Source of the DNA: Actinocrinis sp046724665
GTDB taxonomy: Bacteria; Actinomycetota; Actinomycetes; Streptomycetales; Catenulisporaceae
Assembly (NCBI GenBank): GCA_046724665.1
Contig: JBKOWZ010000289.1
Location: 1-11,416, forward strand
Reading direction: 5' to 3'
DNA: 11,416 bases
Under the pieces are notes generated by a model. It was given only the letters and a program-made list of their open reading frames with translations. It was not told where the DNA came from and ran no database searches. The stretch's first letter is position 1. The number at the start of each line of letters is the position of its first letter. This document shows, in pieces, positions 5,895-11,416 of the stretch. The translations under genes were made by a program, and so were the position numbers.

Positions 5895-5987
5895 TTCATC
5901 CGCCAACGCCAGGTCCGGAACGCCGTAGAACAGTCTGTCGATACGTTGACGGACGCAGGCCGCTGACTAGGGAGGTCGGATCCGTCC

Positions 5988-6854
5988 GTGGGCTCGCATC
6001 GCAAGCCGAAGGGGCGCGACGACGGCTACGAGCACAGCAGAGCGCTGACAATGGCCGGCGCGGTAGCCGCGGCCGAGGCCGGCACCGAGCGGCCGTGGAC
6101 GCGCCGCTACCCGGCGATCACCGCGGCCGCGCTCGCCGGCACCATGGTCGGCGGCCCGGGAGGAGTCGCGGCGGCGATGGCCTTCTCCGACACGAACACC
6201 GCTGCCGACGCTCCCGCGAACGTCACGCTGACGGCGACGCCCGTTCCATCGGTAGCCGCGCTGCCAGGGCAGACCGCCTCGGCGACCCCGTCGGCTTCGG
6301 CCTCGCCCAGCACGAGCCCGTCGGCATCGGCATCGGCGTCAAACTCACCGAAGCCCTCCCCCAGCCCCACGAAGACCGCGCCGCCCAACCCGTACGCGCA
6401 CACGACGCTCGCGGAACTGGAGCCGACCGCGCTCTACGGCGACCAGACGACATTCACGCCGACCGCGACGCAGTGGCAGAACGCGCGGATCATCGTCAAG
6501 GTCGCCGAGCAGCGCAAGATGCCGCTCTACGCCGCGGTCATCGGGGTCGCGACGGCGATCCAGGAATCACGGCTGACCAACCTGACCACCGCGACAGACG
6601 CCGACTCGCTCGGCCTGTTCCAGCAGCGCCCCTCGCAGGGCTGGGGCACGGCGGCGCAGATCACCGACCCGTACTACGCGACGAACGCATTCCTCGCGGC
6701 CCTCCAGGTGTATGCGTCGCATTACATGACGATGTACCTGTGGGAGTCCGCGCAGGCCGTGCAGCGCTCGGGTTTCCCCACGGCGTACGCACAGTGGGAG
6801 ACGCAAGCCGCGCACATGGTGCTCGCCATCGTCAACGGCACCGCGCCTCAGTAG
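5988..6854 (+). CDS. Membrane-anchored or secreted lytic-transglycosylase-like protein
   Basis: A 288-residue envelope protein. The basic, polar N-terminus (1-41) precedes a hydrophobic segment (about 42-66), which reads as a signal anchor or an unusually long signal peptide. A Ser/Pro/Thr-rich flexible linker follows at about 95-135. The C-terminal domain (about 160-285) contains GVATAIQESRLTNL with candidate catalytic Glu193, and DSLGLFQQRPSQGWG (206-220). This is the pattern of actinobacterial transglycosylase-fold domains annotated as putative cell-wall hydrolases. The likely role is cleavage or remodelling of peptidoglycan outside the membrane; activity is inferred from the fold only. 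The GTG start is supported by GGAGGT at 5971-5976, though the 11-nt gap is rather long. It has its own promoter region and faces a convergent operon across a hairpin-rich 45-bp gap. Confidence 0.75.
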   Translation: MGSHRKPKGRDDGYEHSRALTMAGAVAAAEAGTERPWTRRYPAITAAALAGTMVGGPGGVAAAMAFSDTNTAADAPANVTLTATPVPSVAALPGQTASATPSASASPSTSPSASASASNSPKPSPSPTKTAPPNPYAHTTLAELEPTALYGDQTTFTPTATQWQNARIIVKVAEQRKMPLYAAVIGVATAIQESRLTNLTTATDADSLGLFQQRPSQGWGTAAQITDPYYATNAFLAALQVYASHYMTMYLWESAQAVQRSGFPTAYAQWETQAAHMVLAIVNGTAPQ

Positions 6855-6894
6855 CCCCGCACGGTCGGGGTGTCCCGTTCGCGCAGTGCGCGAA
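6855..6894. terminator. Double hairpin between convergent genes
   Basis: In the 45-bp gap, CCCCG-N6-CGGGG (6855-6870) starts directly after the TAG stop of the plus-strand gene. TTCGCGC-AGT-GCGCGAA (6878-6894), a perfect 7-bp stem, ends 5 bp from the stop of the minus-strand gene. Being symmetrical, either could act in both directions. No U tract follows, as is common for actinobacterial terminators. Confidence 0.5.
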
Positions 6895-6899
6895 GAGCC

Positions 6900-8000
6900 T
6901 CATGCCTGGTCAGGGCTGGCGCCGAGGGGCACCGGCTCGGGGCGCGCGCACGAACTGGCGATCTCGACGGCGAGGCCTGTCTGCGCCGAGGCGAGCAGCG
7001 ACTCCATGCCGTCGAGCACGTGGTAGGCCAGTTCGCCGTCGGCGCGATGCGCGGTGCCGGCACCGATGGCTCGCGCCATGTCGGCGACGCCGTACCCTCT
7101 CGCGGCGTTCTGGTATCCGCCGCGCTCCGGCAGGTCGGTCCAGCCGTCCTGGCCGGCGCGCGCGATGCGTACCGTGCCGTCGAAGGCGTTCGGGTCCGGG
7201 ACCGAGAGGCTGCCGTCGGTGCCGTAGAGCTCGATGCGGGGCAGCCGGGCGTGCCAGACGTCGAAGCTCATCATCAGTGTGCTGAGCGCGCCGCCGGTGT
7301 GTTCGAGTACGCCGGTGACGTGCGTGGCCGCCTCGACCGGGAAGCGCGTGCCAGCGCGCGGACCGGTGCCGATGACGCGGGTGTCCTGCGGGGCGGCCGA
7401 CATGCCGATCACCCGGCGGACCGGGCCGAGCAGCGTGACCAGCGCGGTGAGGTAGTAAGGGCCCATATCCAGCAGCGGGCCGCCGCCGGGCTGGTAGTAG
7501 AACTCCGGCGCGGGGTGCCAGTGTTCGTGCCCGGGGGTGGTCATGAACGCCGTCGCCGCGACCGGCCGGCCGATCTCGCCCGCGTCGAGCACTGCGCGCG
7601 CGGTCTGCACTCCGGTGCCCAGCACGGTGTCCGGCGCGCAGCCGACCCGAACGCCCGCCTGCTCGGCCGCGGCCAGGATCGCGCGGGCCTGATGCGTGTC
7701 GAGGGCCAGCGGCTTCTCGCCGTACACTTGCTTGCCCGCGCCGATCGCGGCGAAGGCGACCTGCGCGTGGGCCCGCGGGATGGTCAGGTTGAGTACGAGA
7801 TCGACGTCATCCGCCGCGTAGAGCTCCTCGGGCGTCACCGCGACCGCACCAGGTGCCTGCTGCACGGCGGCTCGGGCACGTTCGATGTCGATGTCGGCGA
7901 CCCGGGTCAGCGCCAGGCCGGGCAGGTGCGGCAGCGTACGCAGATACGCGCCGCTGATCTGGCCCGCGCCGACCAGGCCGATCCTCAGCGCGTCGCCCAT
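6900..8000 (-). CDS. Gfo/Idh/MocA-family NAD(P)-dependent oxidoreductase
   Basis: A 366-residue cytosolic dehydrogenase of the Gfo/Idh/MocA family, members of which oxidise or reduce sugars, inositols and related polyols. The Rossmann domain begins with IGLVGAGQISG (7-17), and VADIDIERA marks the second strand. The family motif EKPLAL lies at 95-100 with the catalytic-type Lys96. The C-terminal alpha/beta domain includes GGGPLLDMGPYYLTAL (172-187), where a Tyr replaces the His often seen after the D-x-G. Length is normal. The ATG at 8000 is chosen because AGGGGG lies 5 nt upstream (8006-8011). A longer reading frame starting at 8750 only adds out-of-frame sequence from the neighbouring gene. 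It overlaps the upstream ThuA-like gene by 16 bp, indicating co-translation in one unit. The substrate is unknown; the ThuA partner suggests sugar or glycoside catabolism. Confidence 0.93.
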   Translation of the reverse strand: MGDALRIGLVGAGQISGAYLRTLPHLPGLALTRVADIDIERARAAVQQAPGAVAVTPEELYAADDVDLVLNLTIPRAHAQVAFAAIGAGKQVYGEKPLALDTHQARAILAAAEQAGVRVGCAPDTVLGTGVQTARAVLDAGEIGRPVAATAFMTTPGHEHWHPAPEFYYQPGGGPLLDMGPYYLTALVTLLGPVRRVIGMSAAPQDTRVIGTGPRAGTRFPVEAATHVTGVLEHTGGALSTLMMSFDVWHARLPRIELYGTDGSLSVPDPNAFDGTVRIARAGQDGWTDLPERGGYQNAARGYGVADMARAIGAGTAHRADGELAYHVLDGMESLLASAQTGLAVEIASSCARPEPVPLGASPDQA

Positions 8001-8644
8001 ATCAGCCCCCTGGTGATTGTCTCGTGCGTCTGCGGCACGTCGAAGTCGTCCAGCTTGTGGCCGAGCGTGCTGACGAAGATCCGGCCCTCGCCCCAGGTCT
8101 TGGTCCACACGACCGGCATGACCTTTCCGGCGGAGTGCGGGACTTCCGGGTCGTCGATGAAGTCGGTGACGGCGAGCACCTCGACGGACGGATCGACATG
8201 CAGGTAGTACTGCTCGGTGTGCACGGGATACGCGGTCAGCCCGTCCACGAGCGGATGCGCCTCGCGCCCCGGGGCGGCGCGGACCTTGTAGTCCACGAAT
8301 CCGTAGGGATGGTGAATGAACTGGCCGCCGGTTATCAGCTGGTATCCGAGGGCGCCGCGGAAGGCGTCGATCATCCCGCCGTGCCAGCCGGCGAAACCCG
8401 TGCCCGCCTTCACCGCCGCGGACAGCCCGGCGAGCTGTTCGTGCGTGATCGTGCCCATGGTCCAGCACTGGACGATCAGGTCGGTATCGGCGAGCAGGGC
8501 GGCGTCCAGATAGCTGTCTAAGGACTCTGATTTCGTGATCCGATAGCCCCGGCGTTCGAGCACGGCCGCGAAGCGGTCGGTTGCTTCGACCGGCGCGTGG
8601 CCGTCCCATCCGCCGCGCACCATCAGGGCTGATTTCACCGTCAC
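7985..8644 (-). CDS. ThuA-like domain protein (glutamine-amidotransferase-like fold)
   Basis: A 219-residue protein of the ThuA family (trehalose-utilisation-type, class I amidotransferase-like fold). Family signatures are visible: ALMVRGGWDGHAP near the N-terminus, the GFAGWHGGMIDAFRG region (83-97) where His88 occupies the area of the amidotransferase nucleophile, HPLVDGL (130-136), HTEQYYLHVDP (142-152), and WTKTWGEGRIF followed by LGH near 180-196. The biochemical activity of ThuA proteins is not well settled. In rhizobia ThuA acts with the dehydrogenase ThuB in disaccharide catabolism, and here too an oxidoreductase gene follows, overlapping by 16 bp. The start is GTG at 8644, or GTG two codons later; GAGGACGAG lies just upstream. 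A perfect 14-bp palindrome is centred about 24 bp before the start. No sugar transporter genes are in view. Confidence 0.9.
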   Translation of the reverse strand: MTVKSALMVRGGWDGHAPVEATDRFAAVLERRGYRITKSESLDSYLDAALLADTDLIVQCWTMGTITHEQLAGLSAAVKAGTGFAGWHGGMIDAFRGALGYQLITGGQFIHHPYGFVDYKVRAAPGREAHPLVDGLTAYPVHTEQYYLHVDPSVEVLAVTDFIDDPEVPHSAGKVMPVVWTKTWGEGRIFVSTLGHKLDDFDVPQTHETITRGLIWATR

Positions 8645-8661
8645 CGCTCGTCCTCGTCCCC

Positions 8662-8675
8662 GTGATCGCGATCAC
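8662..8675. promoter_or_regulatory. Perfect 14-bp palindrome, operator candidate for the thuA-like operon
   Basis: GTGATCGCGATCAC is fully self-complementary and lies 17 bp upstream of the ThuA-like GTG start. The central CG and size fit LacI/GalR-type operators. The GTGA-N6-TCAC arms also match the core of CRP/FNR sites, though the outer T/A pair is missing. No regulator gene for it is in the window. Confidence 0.5.
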
Positions 8676-8845
8676 TGCCGCCGCCATCCTCTCATCGCGC
8701 CTCGCGCGTCGGCCATGAGTGACGTATCGATGTTGCAGGAGTACATTCACACCCGTGCTACACCGCTGATCTGTTCATCGGTTCATTGGCGCGGCCAGGC
8801 GAGGGAGACGTACTGGCTGGCCGCTGAGGGTGGGGAAAACAAAAT

Positions 8846-11416
8846 ATGCGCACTCTCGCGCGTACACGCTTGCGCATGTCGCTCATCGGGCTGGCCGTCG
8901 CCGCGCTCACCGCGCTCGGCCTGGCAGCCATCACCGCGACCGCACATGCCGCCGGAGCACCGCCGGCCTTCGTCCAGCAGGCCGCGGCGCACCGTGCCAT
9001 CGTCGCCTCGGCCGCCGTCGCCACCGCTGCCCCGGTCACCGCCGGGAACCGGCTGGTGGTCGAGGTCGGCGTATGGAACTCGAAGTCGGCGACCACGAGT
9101 GCGGTGACCGACTCGGCCGGGAACTCGTACACCGAGCTGATGCACTTCACCGCCTCCGACCACACCGAGATGAGCATCTGGAGCGCACCGATCACCGCGG
9201 GCGGCGGGGCGGCCGCGACCGTCACCGCGACGGCCACCTCCGCCGCGGACATCGGAATCGCGGTACTCGAGTACTCCGGGATGGCCACGGCAGCCGACGC
9301 CTCGGTCGTGGACGTGCAGACGCACACGTCCGGCACCACCGCGAGCAGCCCCGCGACCGTCGCCTCCGGTGCGACCGCCGCGGCGACGGCGGGCAACGAG
9401 CTCGCGCTCGGCTTCTACGTGGACTCCGGCTTCCGCGCCACGCTGTCGGCCGGCGCCGGCTTCACCCAGCGTTCGAACATCTCGGGCGCGTCCGACATGG
9501 AACTGGTGGTCGAAGACCAGGCCGCGGCGCAGGGCGCCACGCCGAACGCGACCTTCGGCACCGGCCCGAACACCGTGTGGCTTGCCGCTGCACTGGTGTT
9601 CAAGGGCGCGTCATCCAACGCGGCGCCGACGGCTCCCGGCACGCCGGGTGCGGTAACCGCCACCCCGGGCAACGCGTCAGCGACGGTGTTCTGGTCGGCC
9701 CCGCCGGACGGTGGCGCCGTAATCACCTCGTACACGGTCACGCCTTACGCCGGCGGGGTCGCGCTGCCGACGACGACGGTCACCGGCACCCCGGCACCGG
9801 CCTCGGCCGTGATAGCCGGGCTGACCAACGGCACCAGCTACACCTTCACGGTTACCGCGACCAACGCTGTCGGTACGTCTGCTGCCTCCGCGCCGTCGAA
9901 CGCCGTGGTGCCGAGCCCGAGTCCGCTCGGCCAGTGGGGGCCGCTGACGGCGTCACCGATGGTCTCCATCCACACCGTGCTGCTCAACAGCGGCAAGCTG
10001 CTGCAATGGGACGGCTGGAAGACGCCGACGCAGACCTACCTCTACGACCCGGCCACCGGCTCGTACAGCGAGATCGACGCGCCGTCGAGCATCTTCTGCG
10101 GCGGCAACGTGAAGCTGCCGGACGGCCGGGTGCTGGTCGTCGGCGGCTTCGGCGTCGGGGTGACCGGGATGCTCGGCATCGTGGACACCAACGTCTTCAA
10201 CCCGGCCACCAACACCTGGACACGCGTGGCGGACATGCACCTGCCGCGCTGGTACCCGGACGTGACCGAACTGGCGGACGGCCGGTACGTGGCGATCAGC
10301 GGCAACTCCACCGACGCCTCCACCTGGGCCGACACCCCGGAGGTGTACGACCCGGCGACCAACGCCTGGACGCTGCTGTCCGGCATCAGCACGCCGCAGG
10401 TGCACGAGGTCGAGTACCCGTTCTCCTACCTCGCGCCGAACGGCAAGATCTTCACCATCGGGCCGTCCGAGGACGTCTCGTACTGGCTCGACGCGAACGC
10501 GCAGACCTGGACGCCGGTCGGCCCGAGCGGCGTGGTCAACGGCTCGTCGGTCATGTACCTGCCGGGCAAGGTCCTCTACAGCGGCGGCGCCGCGAGCATC
10601 ACGGCGAGCCAGCCCGCGCAGGCGAACACCGCGGTGATCGACCTGACCGCGCCGACGCCGGCCTGGCACGCGACCGCGCCGATGAACCTGCCGCGGGTCT
10701 ACCACACGCTCACGATGCTCGCCGACGGCCGCGTACTCGCGGTCGGCGGCGGCAACACCTCCGACCAGATGCAGATCACCACCGGCGTGATGCCCGCGGA
10801 GATCTGGGACCCGGCCACGCAGCAGTGGACGACGATCGGGTCGATCGCCGCCGCGCGCAACTACCACTCGACCGCGGTGCTCCAGGCGGACGGCACGGTG
10901 CTGGTGTCCGGCGGCGGGCACCCGGAGACGCTGAACGACCCGGGCCAGTTCAACGCGCAGGTGTATTCACCGTCTTATCTGTTCAACGGACCGCGACCGA
11001 CGATCACCTCGGCGCCGGTCAGCGCGCAGTACGGCGCGACGATGACCATAGGCACGCCTGACGCCGCGGACATCGGCTCGGTGAACCTGGTCTCGTTCGG
11101 CGCCGACACGCACCAGTCGGACATGGGCCAGCACTTCGTGCCGCTGTCGTTCACGGCCGGTTCGGGCGCCCTGTCGGTACAGGCACCCGGCTCTGGGGCA
11201 ATCGCCCCGCCCGGCGACTACATGCTGTTCATCCTCAACAAGGCCGGTGTGCCATCGATGGCCGCGACCGTGCACATCACCGCAGCGCCGCCGACCGCGC
11301 CGGCCGCCCCGACCGGAGTGACCGCGACGCCGGGCAACAACTCGGCGCTGGTGTCGTGGACCGCACCGGCCAACGGCGGCTCGCAGATCAGCTCGTACAC
11401 CGTCACGCCGTACAAC
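8846..11416 (+). CDS. Secreted galactose/glyoxal-oxidase-like copper radical oxidase with Fn3 domains, C-terminus beyond window
   Basis: 857 residues are in view, with no stop. The start is ATG 8846, preceded by GAGGG and TGGGGA. A signal peptide (RTRLR, then a hydrophobic core, ending TATAHA near 36) shows export. A beta-rich, Ala/Thr-rich domain of no family I can name spans about 37-255. Fn3 domain 1 lies at about 261-355. A kelch beta-propeller spans about 361-705 and a galactose-oxidase early-set (DUF1929-type) domain about 708-812. A second Fn3 begins at about 817 and is cut by the window edge. Ligands by alignment to galactose oxidase are Cys418 (IFCGG) and Tyr470 (RWYPD) for the thioether pair, Tyr673-His674 (RNYHST) and His756 (DTHQSD). 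All are present with similar spacing, so an active Cu radical alcohol or aldehyde oxidase making H2O2 is expected. The residue at the galactose oxidase Trp290 position is Ser488, so the substrate is probably not galactose. Related actinobacterial GlxA acts on cell-surface glycans. Confidence 0.9.
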   Translation, partial: MRTLARTRLRMSLIGLAVAALTALGLAAITATAHAAGAPPAFVQQAAAHRAIVASAAVATAAPVTAGNRLVVEVGVWNSKSATTSAVTDSAGNSYTELMHFTASDHTEMSIWSAPITAGGGAAATVTATATSAADIGIAVLEYSGMATAADASVVDVQTHTSGTTASSPATVASGATAAATAGNELALGFYVDSGFRATLSAGAGFTQRSNISGASDMELVVEDQAAAQGATPNATFGTGPNTVWLAAALVFKGASSNAAPTAPGTPGAVTATPGNASATVFWSAPPDGGAVITSYTVTPYAGGVALPTTTVTGTPAPASAVIAGLTNGTSYTFTVTATNAVGTSAASAPSNAVVPSPSPLGQWGPLTASPMVSIHTVLLNSGKLLQWDGWKTPTQTYLYDPATGSYSEIDAPSSIFCGGNVKLPDGRVLVVGGFGVGVTGMLGIVDTNVFNPATNTWTRVADMHLPRWYPDVTELADGRYVAISGNSTDASTWADTPEVYDPATNAWTLLSGISTPQVHEVEYPFSYLAPNGKIFTIGPSEDVSYWLDANAQTWTPVGPSGVVNGSSVMYLPGKVLYSGGAASITASQPAQANTAVIDLTAPTPAWHATAPMNLPRVYHTLTMLADGRVLAVGGGNTSDQMQITTGVMPAEIWDPATQQWTTIGSIAAARNYHSTAVLQADGTVLVSGGGHPETLNDPGQFNAQVYSPSYLFNGPRPTITSAPVSAQYGATMTIGTPDAADIGSVNLVSFGADTHQSDMGQHFVPLSFTAGSGALSVQAPGSGAIAPPGDYMLFILNKAGVPSMAATVHITAAPPTAPAAPTGVTATPGNNSALVSWTAPANGGSQISSYTVTPYN
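9626..9910 (+). other. Fn3 domain 1 of the copper oxidase
   Basis: Encodes about residues 261-355: GVTATPGN-like start (AVTATPGNAS), the Trp of strand C (VFWSAPPDGG), SYTVTPY, and LTNGTSYTFTVTATNAVG, the classic Fn3 pattern. A closely similar copy restarts at about 11294 after the catalytic domain and runs off the window edge, so the core is bracketed by duplicated modules. Confidence 0.8.
11294..11416 (+). other. Fn3 domain 2 of the copper oxidase (partial)
   Basis: Encodes GVTATPGNNSALVSW and then ISSYTVTPYN, nearly the same as the first Fn3 module in both protein and DNA sequence. The domain is cut by the window edge, so more Fn3 or other modules may follow. Confidence 0.8.

Larger units (their letters stand above)
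5656..5987. other. Divergent intergenic region with regulatory repeats
   Basis: This is the longest non-coding stretch in the window, between the diverging marR and lytic-transglycosylase-like genes. I see no plausible small gene or structured RNA in it. From left to right it holds the marR -10 candidate, a GC-rich stretch, a perfect 7-bp-arm palindrome (5740-5759), a weak CGAAGC / GCTTCG inverted repeat (about 5768-5795), an 11-bp-spaced GTCAA direct repeat (5803-5819), a lone CTAACT half-site (5837-5842), a tandem imperfect repeat (5846-5879), and a -35/-10 pair facing the downstream gene. Confidence 0.6.

Noticed and set aside
5917..5942. GGAAC followed by TGTCGAT as an envelope-stress ECF promoter
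   Set aside because: The spacer of 14 nt is shorter than such promoters normally allow. Kept only as a remark under the better promoter candidate.
6278..6390. Repetitive Ser/Ala/Pro-coding stretch as a DNA repeat element
   Set aside because: It is simply the low-complexity linker of the envelope protein, with no separate DNA-level repeat unit.
8001..8750. N-terminal extension of the Gfo/Idh/MocA frame up to 8750
   Set aside because: The extra 250 residues are antisense-like, Arg-rich and overlap the ThuA-like gene in another frame. The Rossmann motif and a ribosome binding site start at 8000.
8772..8787. GTTCATCG-GTTCATTG tandem 8-mer upstream of the copper oxidase
   Set aside because: Short and imperfect, with no clear link to a promoter; likely chance.
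8830..11061. 743-residue plus-strand reading frame
   Set aside because: Out-of-frame shadow of the copper oxidase; rich in Arg and His, with no signal peptide or motif. The real frame from 8846 carries the kelch, Fn3 and copper-ligand motifs.

Overview
The window is very GC-rich, with codons ending mostly in G or C. It carries a serB with duplicated N-terminal ACT domains and several candidate leaderless promoters (a TANNNT hexamer 6-7 nt before the start codon). Together these point to an actinobacterial chromosome. The Ala/Thr-rich secreted protein with Fn3 domains suits a soil filamentous actinomycete, but I cannot fix the genus. I see no transposase, integrase, CRISPR array, tRNA or rRNA.

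Layout. (1) 1-2405, minus strand: a stomatin-like SPFH/band 7 membrane protein (C-terminus outside the window), its usual partner NfeD, and a stand-alone ABC ATPase upstream. The SPFH and NfeD genes each appear to have their own promoter, sharing the core ACAGTATC[GA]T. (2) 2453-3733, plus strand: serB, phosphoserine phosphatase, divergent from the ABC gene. (3) 3730-5655, minus strand: a MarR-type regulator, a 61-residue single-pass membrane protein, and a six-helix YhgE/Pip-like (ABC-2-type) membrane protein, probably one regulated envelope or efflux unit. The last gene overlaps serB tail to tail by 4 bp. (4) 5656-5987: the longest non-coding stretch. It holds a clean MarR-type palindrome, an 11-bp-spaced direct repeat, a tandem imperfect repeat and a candidate promoter. 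(5) 5988-6854, plus strand: an envelope protein with a Ser/Pro linker and a lytic-transglycosylase-like domain. (6) 6900-8644, minus strand: a two-gene unit of a ThuA-like protein and a Gfo/Idh/MocA sugar-type oxidoreductase, overlapping by 16 bp and preceded by a perfect 14-bp palindrome. (7) 8846 to the right edge, plus strand: a large secreted galactose-oxidase/glyoxal-oxidase-like copper radical oxidase (AA5 type) with an extra N-terminal domain and Fn3 modules on both sides of the catalytic core; its C-terminus lies outside the window.

Most genes are recognisable families. No wholly new system is evident. The most interesting items are the copper radical oxidase with its unusual architecture and intact active site, the MarR/small protein/YhgE-like cluster with its operator, the ThuA-oxidoreductase unit with its operator, and the shared promoter core of the NfeD/SPFH pair.
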